The position numbers and the translations under genes were made by a program. A stretch of DNA of 12,645 nucleotides. Source: Capsulimonas sp. Lineage in GTDB: Bacteria; Armatimonadota; Armatimonadia; Armatimonadales; Capsulimonadaceae. The notes below the pieces were generated by a model that did no database searches, was not told the DNA's origin, and saw nothing but the letters and a program-made list of their open reading frames with translations. Positions 1-6,068 of this stretch are shown here, in pieces; the stretch's first letter is position 1; the number at the start of each line of letters is the position of its first letter. The stretch covers positions 1-12,645 of the forward strand of contig JAOQAA010000566.1 of the NCBI GenBank assembly GCA_025963815.1, read 5' to 3'.

Positions 1-453
1 CTTCGCCATTCGAAGTCCGTGTGGAAACTGATCCGCGAACGGACCGAACCGGCGCTTCCCATCATTCGCCGAGTTTACGGCATACGAACGGCTAAACCCG
101 TCGCGCTCAATGTCATTGTTTTTTCCAATCGCCGGATTATCGGAACACTGGAAGATAGCAGGGTTCTTCACGTAAGCATTAATGGGGACGCGCCAAGAAA
201 CCAATTTGCCATTCGCGCCGTCCCGCTCTTGTCGGGCCGGCAAGAATCCGTCGTTATCCTGCGTGTACTGTGCAAATGCAACGCCCAGTTTCCGCATATG
301 ATCGTGGCAAGGGATGATCCTGGCGTAGTGCCGCAGCGACTTCATAATCCGCACGCCAATCACGACCATAGGGATAAGAACCAACATTGCCACGAGGAAG
401 CACCCGATATTTACCTTGTTGGGAAAAGCTTTACGCAGCCATTTGCTAATCAT
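1..453 (-). CDS. H-X9-DG/DUF1559-like anchored protein, copy 7 (3' end outside window)
   Basis: Only the first 151 residues lie in the window; the frame stays open to base 1. The product starts MISKWLRKAFPN, followed by a hydrophobic anchor (about residues 15-34). It then has the paralog signatures: a Cys in IPCHDHMRKLG, YTQDNDGFLPARQ, VSWR, FQCSDNP, RDGFSRSYAVNS and FGPFADQF. The H-X9-DG part would lie beyond the left edge. The ATG (451-453) overlaps the TGA of the upstream paralog in an ATGA arrangement. An AAGGA five bases upstream, inside that gene's last codons, supports this start and translational coupling. The N-terminus closely matches the neighbouring copy 6 (K-x-LRK-x-FPN, CFLV), so these two are probably a recent duplicate pair. 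There is no prepilin GFTLIE motif. The function is unknown; an exported, membrane-anchored pseudopilin-like protein is inferred. Confidence 0.85.
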   Translation of the reverse strand, partial: MISKWLRKAFPNKVNIGCFLVAMLVLIPMVVIGVRIMKSLRHYARIIPCHDHMRKLGVAFAQYTQDNDGFLPARQERDGANGKLVSWRVPINAYVKNPAIFQCSDNPAIGKNNDIERDGFSRSYAVNSANDGKRRFGPFADQFPHGLRMAK

Positions 454-1241
454 TTCGTTCCTTCTTCAGACTGCTTCTCGGAAAATTCCAGAATCGTTCG
501 GGCCTTCTTCGCATCACCTGGCAAGAACGGCGCGCCGTCGATCGTCCACGGATTGAACTTGGCCTTCTCATCCAGCATTGCCATCGGAGGCATCGCTTTC
601 ACATGTCCATCCATGTAGAGATAATTGGCGACGCCGTTGTGTCCGGAGAATAGATATCCTGTCCGGTCGTTGAGATCCCGCACATGCGTAAAGCCCTCCG
701 GGAACAGAAGGTTGAAATCATTAAACGCCGCTGTCGTTTCGACAACGCCCACCACAAGCTCCGGGCGCTTTATCTGACTGACGGATAGTCCCAGCAGAAA
801 CCTATCTGCAAACGGCCCAAAGCCGTGACGACCGTCGTTCGTGGAATTGACGGCGTAAGAACGACTAAAACCGTCCTGCTCTAAGTCATTGCCGTCCTCA
901 TTATCTTCGTCGGTGGCGGCAGGATTGATCGGACAGCAATAAGCGGCGCCATTATTGCCACGACGCCAAATGATCGCTCGCCAGGAAACCGTGCTTCCAT
1001 AAACTTCCGAATTATTTTGACGTGGCGGCAGCATCTCGTCATTATCCTGCGCGTATTGCATCATCCCGAGACCGATTGTCTTGAGGTTACTGGGGCAGCT
1101 CATTTGCTTCCAGTGCGCCCATGTGGACCTGCGTAGGGTCGACATCTGATGCAATACGCCAGCAAGAGCGACGCCGCCAACGAGGAAGCAGACCACATTG
1201 ATCCAATTTGGGAACATCTTGCGCAGATTTTTACCGATCAT
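450..1241 (-). CDS. H-X9-DG/DUF1559-like anchored protein, copy 6
   Basis: The product has 263 residues. A basic N-terminus (MIGKNLRKMFPN) precedes a single hydrophobic segment at about 14-30, suggesting an uncleaved signal anchor with the bulk outside the membrane. Then come SCPSNLKTIGLGMMQY (48-63), AQDNDEMLPPRQ (64-75), VSWR (85-88), CCPINP (102-107), DGFSRSYAVNST (123-134), GPFADRF, VVETTAAFNDFN (166-177) and the H-X9-DG motif (H201 to D211-G212, followed by HVKA). The tail NPWTIDGAPF...LEFSEKQ ends the protein. Unlike its paralogs it lacks the YPYxKS stretch before the second Cys and has WRRGNNGA instead, at the same length. Its ATG overlaps the preceding stop as ATGA (1238-1241), and its own stop overlaps the next ATG, so it sits in a coupled string. 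There is no clear Shine-Dalgarno, which fits coupling. The family is recognised from motifs; the function is not known. Confidence 0.9.
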   Translation of the reverse strand: MIGKNLRKMFPNWINVVCFLVGGVALAGVLHQMSTLRRSTWAHWKQMSCPSNLKTIGLGMMQYAQDNDEMLPPRQNNSEVYGSTVSWRAIIWRRGNNGAAYCCPINPAATDEDNEDGNDLEQDGFSRSYAVNSTNDGRHGFGPFADRFLLGLSVSQIKRPELVVGVVETTAAFNDFNLLFPEGFTHVRDLNDRTGYLFSGHNGVANYLYMDGHVKAMPPMAMLDEKAKFNPWTIDGAPFLPGDAKKARTILEFSEKQSEEGTK

Positions 1242-2008
1242 GGGTTTGCCATAGGGTTCTGCTTCTCCGAAAATTCCAGCACGTTCTTCGCCTTCTCCTG
1301 GTCCGCCGGCGAGAACGCCTTTTCATCTGTCGTCCAGGAATTTGAGACCTTTCCATTTGTCCCAAGCAGGGCTGCTGGCCGCTGTGCTTTGACATGTCCG
1401 TCGCAATAAAGAACGTTTGTCATGCCCTGGTGGCCGCTGAATAGATTCCCAGGGCTGGCGTTTCCATTCGTCTTTTGAGCGAATGCATCCGGGAGAACGA
1501 TGTTGAAGTCGTTGAACGCCGCCGTTGATTCTACGACTGAAATTACGCTTTCGGGATGATTGATCTTATCGATTGACAGCCTGCCGGCGAATTTGTCTGA
1601 GAATGGGCCCGAGCCGCGTTCGCCTTGGGTGGAGTTCACAGCGTAAGACCGGCTGAAGCCGTCGCGCTCAATATCATTTCCATTCTTATCCGCCACTGGG
1701 TTAGACGAACATTGGTAGACGCTTTTCGATTTGATGTAAGGGTATGTCAGGACACGCCATGAGATGAGCTTGCCGGTTTGGTCGTGTGTCTGTCTGGGTG
1801 GCAACATCTCGTCGTTGTCCTGAATGTACTGAAGCATGCCCAGTCCCATTTGCCTCAGATTGCTCATGCAGACGACTTGCTCCATCTTCGGACTATGACG
1901 TGGAAACAATAGCACCCTTGCAACGAATAACGCTGGCGCAATGACGATTCCGACGCAGATGACCGTTACCCATGGAATACCGCCGGTCGAATCGCGATAG
2001 CCGTCCAT
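1238..2008 (-). CDS. H-X9-DG/DUF1559-like anchored protein, copy 5
   Basis: The product has 256 residues from the ATG at 2006-2008. A TTG five codons upstream is also in frame, but GAGGA lies eight bases before the ATG, overlapping that TTG, so the ATG is preferred. A hydrophobic anchor spans about 13-35. The signatures are VCMSNLRQMGLGMLQY (47-61), QDNDEMLPPRQ, ISWR, TYPYIKS, YQCSSNP, ERDGFSRSYAVNST, GPFSDKF, VVESTAAFNDFN (158-169), LFSGH with H193 nine residues before D203-G204, and a tail of SWTTDEKAFSPADQEKAKNV followed by LEFSEKQ. It follows copy 4 by 24 bases and overlaps copy 6 by four (ATGA). The prepilin cleavage motif is absent: GGIPWVTVI near the N-terminus lacks the F-T-L-x-E pattern. 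An exported surface or pseudopilin-like role is inferred from the family only. Confidence 0.9.
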   Translation of the reverse strand: MDGYRDSTGGIPWVTVICVGIVIAPALFVARVLLFPRHSPKMEQVVCMSNLRQMGLGMLQYIQDNDEMLPPRQTHDQTGKLISWRVLTYPYIKSKSVYQCSSNPVADKNGNDIERDGFSRSYAVNSTQGERGSGPFSDKFAGRLSIDKINHPESVISVVESTAAFNDFNIVLPDAFAQKTNGNASPGNLFSGHQGMTNVLYCDGHVKAQRPAALLGTNGKVSNSWTTDEKAFSPADQEKAKNVLEFSEKQNPMANP

Positions 2009-2016
2009 ATGTCCAT

Positions 2017-2021
2017 TCCTC
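2017..2021 (-). promoter_or_regulatory. Ribosome binding site deciding the start of copy 5
   Basis: GAGGA on the minus strand lies eight bases upstream of the ATG at 2006-2008. The alternative TTG start (2021-2023) overlaps this site, so the ATG is the better choice. Confidence 0.6.
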
Positions 2022-2032
2022 AATTCTGCCGA

Positions 2033-2914
2033 TCAATACCGATGGATGCGCCAAATCTTCCAAATCAAGGTCTGCTTTTTTAGCTCGTCTTTATCTCGGA
2101 AATTTTTGTATGTCTGATCGGAATACGCCATCACGGTTTCCGCCTTTTGCCGGTCAGGTTTCGAGAAAGGCGCGTTGTCGATTGTCCAGGGATTAGGACG
2201 TCCCTTCGTCAGCGCCCATGCCGGCGTCCAGGCGTGAATATGACCGTCGAGATACAAATAGTTCGAATGGTGGGTGGTTTCGCGCCTCGAACCGTAATCA
2301 TGTCCGGAGAAGAGATTGCCGACATGCGAGCTGGTATTCGCCCTTTGTGCGAACTTCTCCGGCGAAAGGATATTAAAGTCGTCGCAGTCGGAATTGGACT
2401 CGACGATGGAGAATGTTTGCGACGGCTGGGCGACCCTGCGGACCGCGAGGCTATGCTCCTCGAACGGCCCGAGCCGCTGCGCGCCAGACTGTGTCGAGTT
2501 CACGGCGTAAGAGGGGCTGAGGTCGTCACTCGCCGCTTCTCTTTCGTATCCTCTTTCAGGCTTATCTTTTGCGCTTGGGTTTGTCGGACATTGGTAGACT
2601 TTGCGTGACTTGGTGTAAGGATAGATCAGGAACCGCCAGGACACGACTGCGCCGCCGCGCCCGCTCGCATTTCGGCGCGGCGGCAGCATGTCATCGTTGT
2701 CCTGTGAATATTGCAGCATCGCAAGCCCAAGCTGCTTGAGATTACTGGCGCATTCGCCAGTGGGATCGCGAAATCCAAGACGAACCATCGTGAACAAGTT
2801 GATGGCGATGACGATCGTCACCACAAAAATCAATCCGCAGCCGACGCCGTTGTTTTGATTCAAGCATCCCCTACGATTGCTGATGGATTTTCTTCCTTCC
2901 GGCGCGGATCTCAC
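2033..2914 (-). CDS. H-X9-DG/DUF1559-like anchored protein, copy 4 (variant with motif insertion and basic tail)
   Basis: The product has 293 residues from GTG at 2912-2914 and is the longest paralog. The start is uncertain: the GTG overlaps the stop of a four-codon mini-ORF, and an in-frame TTG at codon 18 has AGGGG just upstream. A hydrophobic anchor spans about 26-45. The signatures ECASNLKQLGLAMLQY (54-69), QDNDDMLPPRR, VSWRFLIYPYTKS, YQCPTNP, LSPSYAVNST, LGPF, IVESNSDCDDFN and LFSGH are present. The spacing from that His (205) to D223-G224 is 17 residues instead of nine, an eight-residue insertion relative to its neighbours. After NPWTIDNAPFS...MAYSDQTY the protein runs on for about 25 residues rich in Lys, Arg and Trp. 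AFNDFN is altered to DCDDFN. The function is unknown; this looks like the most diverged full copy. Confidence 0.85.
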   Translation of the reverse strand: MRSAPEGRKSISNRRGCLNQNNGVGCGLIFVVTIVIAINLFTMVRLGFRDPTGECASNLKQLGLAMLQYSQDNDDMLPPRRNASGRGGAVVSWRFLIYPYTKSRKVYQCPTNPSAKDKPERGYEREAASDDLSPSYAVNSTQSGAQRLGPFEEHSLAVRRVAQPSQTFSIVESNSDCDDFNILSPEKFAQRANTSSHVGNLFSGHDYGSRRETTHHSNYLYLDGHIHAWTPAWALTKGRPNPWTIDNAPFSKPDRQKAETVMAYSDQTYKNFRDKDELKKQTLIWKIWRIHRY

Positions 2915-2925
2915 GCGTCGTTCAT
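2911..2925 (-). other. Four-codon mini-ORF (MNDA) bridging copies 3 and 4
   Basis: The TGA of copy 3 (2922-2924) overlaps an ATG (2923-2925) in the ATGA form used elsewhere in the array. This ATG reads only four codons (Met-Asn-Asp-Ala) before TGA at 2911-2913. That TGA overlaps the GTG start of copy 4 (2912-2914) in a GTGA arrangement. The bases are read directly from the sequence. Whether it is translated, and whether it relays re-initiation or is the remnant of a shifted original start, is inference. Confidence 0.45.
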
Positions 2926-3698
2926 TGATATTGTTTCGCCGAATACTCGATCACGCTCGTGGCCTTCGCCTGGTCTGCCGCCGAGAATGGCGCACCGTCG
3001 GTGGTCCAGGGATTGCCTCCGAAAGCAGCCGTTCCGAGGAGGTCCGTCGGTTTCTTAGGTTTCACATGCCCATCACAAAAGAGAACGTTCGTCATGCTCT
3101 TGTGACCGCAGTACAAGTACCCTGTGAGTGAGTGGGGGTTGGTGGGATGCCGGAAGATGTTCGGCTCCAGAACATTGAAATCGCAGTATGCCGCCGTGGA
3201 TTCCACGACGAGCGCTAGGGAGCTTGGAGAATCTGCCATGGCGAACGGGAACCCCTTCGGAAACTTGCCGGAGAACGGACCGAAGCATCCCGCATCGTCG
3301 CTGGTTGAGTTCACTGCGTAAGATCGAACGAAATCACTGTCTTTTATTTCTTGTGAAGCCAGGACGGTCGGTCCAGGCGCGACGGGGTTGGACGGGCATC
3401 GGAAGACCGTGAGGCTTTTGATATAAGGGTAGATCGCGACGCGCCAGGTCACATTCTCCCCGTCCTTGCCGGTGTACTGGCGCGCCGGGAATTGCTCGTC
3501 GTTGTCCTGCATGTACTGCAGCATTCCCAGGCCGATCTGTCTCATGTTACTGGCGCACGACCGCGCTTTCGCTCTGTCACGGTCATTCTGTGAATAAGAA
3601 AATGGCAAACTGATAACCAGAAGAAATATGACAATCGACGTGAGGCAGGCAACGAAGCCAAGTGATGGCTTATATGGTTTGGCCGGATCGGGTTCCAT
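2922..3698 (-). CDS. H-X9-DG/DUF1559-like anchored protein, copy 3
   Basis: The product has 258 residues. The start is well supported: AAGGAG lies six bases upstream of the ATG at 3696-3698. The N-terminus MEPDPAKPYKPSLG precedes a hydrophobic anchor at about 13-33. GFVACL here is not a prepilin motif, because it has Leu where the conserved Glu should be. The signatures are SCASNMRQIGLGMLQY (47-62), MQDNDEQFPARQ, VTWR, IYPYIKS, FRCPSNP, VRSYAVNST, FGPFSGKF, VVESTAAYCDFN (164-175), CGH with H199 nine residues before D209-G210, and HVKPKKPTDLLG. The tail is NPWTTDGAPFSAADQAKA then VIEYSAKQY. It is most like copy 2 in the second half (TNVLFCDGHV, DLLG, KATSVIEY). It lies 61 bases after copy 2 and directly abuts copy 4. 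An exported anchored protein is inferred; the function is unknown. Confidence 0.9.
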   Translation of the reverse strand: MEPDPAKPYKPSLGFVACLTSIVIFLLVISLPFSYSQNDRDRAKARSCASNMRQIGLGMLQYMQDNDEQFPARQYTGKDGENVTWRVAIYPYIKSLTVFRCPSNPVAPGPTVLASQEIKDSDFVRSYAVNSTSDDAGCFGPFSGKFPKGFPFAMADSPSSLALVVESTAAYCDFNVLEPNIFRHPTNPHSLTGYLYCGHKSMTNVLFCDGHVKPKKPTDLLGTAAFGGNPWTTDGAPFSAADQAKATSVIEYSAKQYQ

Positions 3699-3728
3699 GG
3701 AACGCTCCTTCTACGCAATTAAGATAAC

Positions 3729-3751
3729 GCCGCTTGGCTGGTTTGGTTTCG
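3729..3751 (-). repeat. Spacer repeat, unit A (after copy 2)
   Basis: On the plus strand this reads GCCGCTTG, then GCTGG, then TTTGGTTTCG. The 18 bases other than the middle GCTGG are identical to 4572-4589, in the spacer after copy 1. Both lie just after the stop codon of an array gene. They are probably relics of tandem duplication that carried spacer along with gene; they form no hairpin. Confidence 0.5.
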
Positions 3752-3759
3752 AACGCCTC

Positions 3760-4539
3760 TCAGTTATTGCGAGAATACTTCGCACCGTACTCAATTACGC
3801 TGGTCGCCTTTGCTTGACTCGCCGGCGAAAACGGCTCGCCATTGGTCGTCCAGGGATTGAGGGCAAGCGCGTCTGATCCCAGCAGGTCCTTCGGTTGTTT
3901 GGCGCGTACGTGCCCATCGCAGAAAAGAACATTTGTCATGCCCGTATGCCCGCAAAACAATGACCCTGTCTTTGAATCCTCACTCGCTGGCCATCGAAAA
4001 ATCTGCGGGTTCAGTACATTGAAGTCGCTGTAAGCGGCTGTGGATTCGACGATCGCTAGCAGAGTTTCCGGGTTCGCGGCTTTGCTCAGCGGAAAGCCGT
4101 TCGGAAACTTGCCGGAGAATGGGCCGAACGAATGCAAATGATCGCTGGTGGAGTTGACTGCGTAGGAGCGATTGAAACCGTCATGCTCGATATCATTGCC
4201 TTTAGGCGCTTGGTCGTTCCAGGCGGCGAATGGGTTAGAAGGACATCGGTAAATGCCTTTGGATCGTGTATACGGATCGATGAGCGCGCGCCAGGAGACA
4301 ACCGAGCCGTCTGCAATACGGCCCTGGCGTGGGGGCAAATCATTGTTATTATCCTGAGCGTATTGCTGGAGGCCCAGGCCGATTTGCCTCATATTGCTAA
4401 GGCAAGAGATTTGCCGGGCTTTTGGCCGAGCCCTTTGAGGAAGAGGGAAGACAATGTAAAATATAACGGCGCTGAGAGCGCAGATTGCGCATGCTTTCAG
4501 GAGCGATGATACAGTAATTTTTGGATGATCCGAAGCCAT
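3760..4539 (-). CDS. H-X9-DG/DUF1559-like anchored protein, copy 2
   Basis: The product has 259 residues. GGAGG six bases before the ATG at 4537-4539 fixes the start. A hydrophobic anchor spans about 11-32 (MASDHPKITVSSLLKAC onward). The signatures are SCLSNMRQIGLGLQQY (45-60), AQDNNNDLPPRQ, VSWR, IDPYTRS, YRCPSNP, EHDGFNRSYAVNST, FGPFSGKF, IVESTAAYSDFN (163-174), CGH with H198 nine residues before D208-G209, and HVRAKQPKDLLG. The tail is NPWTTNGEPFSPASQAKA then VIEYGAKY. There is no prepilin cleavage motif. It lies 51 bases downstream of copy 1 and 61 upstream of copy 3, each gene with its own strong Shine-Dalgarno. This differs from the overlapping genes further along. It is most similar to copy 3. 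Confidence 0.9.
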   Translation of the reverse strand: MASDHPKITVSSLLKACAICALSAVIFYIVFPLPQRARPKARQISCLSNMRQIGLGLQQYAQDNNNDLPPRQGRIADGSVVSWRALIDPYTRSKGIYRCPSNPFAAWNDQAPKGNDIEHDGFNRSYAVNSTSDHLHSFGPFSGKFPNGFPLSKAANPETLLAIVESTAAYSDFNVLNPQIFRWPASEDSKTGSLFCGHTGMTNVLFCDGHVRAKQPKDLLGSDALALNPWTTNGEPFSPASQAKATSVIEYGAKYSRNN

Positions 4540-4571
4540 AATTTTCCTCCATCGTTGATGCTTAATGTGTG

Positions 4572-4589
4572 GCCGCTTGTTTGGTTTCG
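4572..4589 (-). repeat. Spacer repeat, unit B (after copy 1)
   Basis: GCCGCTTGTTTGGTTTCG on the plus strand directly follows the stop of copy 1 in the direction of transcription. It matches unit A at 3729-3751 except that unit A carries five extra bases (GCTGG). Confidence 0.5.
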
Positions 4590-4590
4590 C

Positions 4591-5406
4591 TTAGCGCCTG
4601 GCTTCGGAAGTCCAATACTTAGCGAGACCTTGATGCTGCAGCGCGGCGTCCTCGCGTACGTCGTGATAAACTCGTTCTGAATATTCCATCGTGATTTTCG
4701 CCTGTAGTTGATCGGCGGGCGAAAAGGGTTTATTGTCCACGGTCCAGGGGTTGACGCCAGTTTGGGATAATGTTTGGGAAGGCGGCATGGCGTCGGTATG
4801 ACCGTCGAGAAAGGCGATCATTGTGCGCCGATTATGGCCGGAGAATAAGTTGCCGGCGCGGGTTTGCGCATTCGCTTTTTGGGCGAATCCCTGAGGAAAA
4901 AGCGGGTTGAAATCGTTGAATGCGGAGGTTGTCTCCACAACGGCGATGGTTTGGGGCGGATCGGCGGCGTCGGCGATAGCAAAGCCGACGTGGTATTTGT
5001 CGGCGAAAGGGCCGAAGCTGCGGGCGTCGCCATGTGTGGCGTTGACGGAGTACGAGGGGGTGAGGTCTAAACAGGTTTCCAGTGGCGCGCTGGCCGGCGG
5101 CGATCCCTGGACGGAATTGAGCGGGCACTGGAAACTGCCACGCGATTTGACGTAGGGATAAATCAAGTACCTCCATGAAACAAGCGAGCCGTCTGGGCCA
5201 CTCATATTTTGGCGTGGCGGCAGTTTCTCGTCTTTATCCTGGGAATATTGCAGCAGGCCAAGCGCCATGGAGCTTAGGCTGCTGGCGCACGTAAGGCGGG
5301 CGCTATCGCCTATTTGAGGGAGAGCAAGTATCGGAATAACGATGATCGCCAGGATCATGGAGGCCACGAGGGCGTTCGCGATGATGAGGGTTCTGCGGCT
5401 AGGCAT
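4591..5406 (-). CDS. H-X9-DG/DUF1559-like anchored protein, copy 1 (first of the array)
   Basis: The product has 271 residues from the ATG at 5404-5406, with GGGAGG six bases upstream. The same frame stays open for nearly 200 codons further upstream, through the NTF2-like gene, but that stretch reads as low-complexity Arg-rich sequence and is not coding. A basic N-terminus (MPSRRT) and hydrophobic anchor (about 7-29) are followed by TCASSLSSMALGLLQY (39-54), QDKDEKLPPRQ, VSWR, IYPYVKS, FQCPLN, LTPSYSVNAT, FGPFADKY, VVETTSAFNDFN (156-167), LFSGH with H191 nine residues before D201-G202, and NPWTVDNKPFSPADQ then MEYSERVY. It has about 25 extra C-terminal residues and a third Cys (112) between the two invariant ones. 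It is the most diverged copy at the usual SNLRQ motif (SSLSS). The function is unknown. Confidence 0.9.
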   Translation of the reverse strand: MPSRRTLIIANALVASMILAIIVIPILALPQIGDSARLTCASSLSSMALGLLQYSQDKDEKLPPRQNMSGPDGSLVSWRYLIYPYVKSRGSFQCPLNSVQGSPPASAPLETCLDLTPSYSVNATHGDARSFGPFADKYHVGFAIADAADPPQTIAVVETTSAFNDFNPLFPQGFAQKANAQTRAGNLFSGHNRRTMIAFLDGHTDAMPPSQTLSQTGVNPWTVDNKPFSPADQLQAKITMEYSERVYHDVREDAALQHQGLAKYWTSEARR

Positions 5407-5412
5407 CACGTA

Positions 5413-5418
5413 CCTCCC
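5413..5418 (-). promoter_or_regulatory. Ribosome binding site deciding the start of copy 1
   Basis: GGGAGG on the minus strand, six bases before the ATG at 5404-5406, rules out the much longer upstream extension of the open frame. Confidence 0.75.
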
Positions 5419-5436
5419 ATTTCGTCGAGATACGTA

Positions 5437-5465
5437 ATCATACCGTATGGACACATGGAACCGAA
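5437..5465 (-). promoter_or_regulatory. Possible weak promoter of the paralog array
   Basis: In the 62-base spacer before copy 1 there is a TATGAT (5437-5442), one base off the -10 consensus. A poor -35 candidate, TTCGGT (5460-5465), lies 17 bases upstream. The -10 overlaps a perfect small palindrome, CATAC-x-GTATG (5439-5449), that could be an operator. The predicted transcript would start near 5430 and include the Shine-Dalgarno. The -35 is poor, so read-through from the NTF2-like gene is an equally good explanation. Confidence 0.25.
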
Positions 5466-5468
5466 CGG

Positions 5469-5960
5469 TTAATCGATACGATTGCAATTCAGCTGACGGC
5501 GGCTTTGCAGCATCCACCCATGAGTGGTGGAAACCCAGTGGTCCTGCACAGTCATATCCATCACGCCGCTCTGCTCCTGACCGGTTTGCGGGTTCTGGAT
5601 GGTGATCGCCTGGCGCTCGACGGCTTCGATGTCGGCGGCGGTTCCGGCGGGCTGGAGCGTGAAGGCGACGATCCGCGTGTGCGTGCTCATCGATTTCACC
5701 AGGGAGAATGTTGCGGCAAGGCCGTCCTTGCGGGTCTGAAGAGTGTAGCACTCGCCCTTGGCGTCCGTACCCATAAAATCGGGTGACGTGCTGGCGAGCG
5801 CGCCGCCCGCGTCCTCGCGGTCCAGCGCGGCGTTTTGTTTGTTGTAAGCGGTATGAATGGCGCTGCGCGCCCCGGCGGCGATGTCGGCGTAAGCGGCGGT
5901 GGCGAGCGCTCCTATCAAGAGGAGCGGGAAGACCAGCGCCGCGTGGCGGTTGTTGTGCAT
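5469..5960 (-). CDS. Secreted NTF2-like (SnoaL/DUF4440-type) small protein
   Basis: The product has 163 residues. A signal peptide is clear: MHNNRHAALVFPLLLIGALA followed by a likely cleavage after AYA at about residue 25. The mature part begins with a helix containing AIHTAYNKQNAALDRED, then FMGTDAKGECYTL, KDGLAATFSLVKSM, a strand run MDMTVQDHWVSTTHGWMLQS and a terminal RRQLN. This order (N-terminal helix with Y/N-x-Q-N-A-A, a short D-F-x-G segment, then beta strands ending in a D-x-W...GW.L motif) is typical of the NTF2-like superfamily. In that superfamily such proteins are small cone-shaped binding or enzyme domains of diverse role. A weak AGGA lies nine bases before the ATG. It sits 62 bases upstream of the paralog array and 108 downstream of the glycosidase. 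Its ligand is unknown. Confidence 0.75.
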   Translation of the reverse strand: MHNNRHAALVFPLLLIGALATAAYADIAAGARSAIHTAYNKQNAALDREDAGGALASTSPDFMGTDAKGECYTLQTRKDGLAATFSLVKSMSTHTRIVAFTLQPAGTAADIEAVERQAITIQNPQTGQEQSGVMDMTVQDHWVSTTHGWMLQSRRQLNCNRID

Positions 5961-6068
5961 AACGGACGTTCCTAAAACCTATGGCGCTCAAGTGCGCTAC
6001 CGGTATTATTGTCGGTCGATGTCTGCGAATGCTGGAATCGAACGACTTTTAGGAAGGAATAGGCGGTT

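Noticed and set aside
2147..2608. A 153-codon plus-strand open frame opposite copy 4.
   Set aside because: Antisense shadow of a well-supported paralog, with no ribosome binding site or recognisable motif.
5459..5470. Palindrome AACCG-AA-CGGTT at the end of the NTF2-like gene as a terminator.
   Set aside because: Five-base arms with a two-base centre cannot form a stable hairpin and no T-run follows.
5407..5991. A 195-codon open extension upstream of copy 1 in the same frame.
   Set aside because: It overlaps the NTF2-like gene out of frame, reads as Arg/Pro-rich low-complexity sequence, and GGGAGG marks the internal ATG at 5404-5406.
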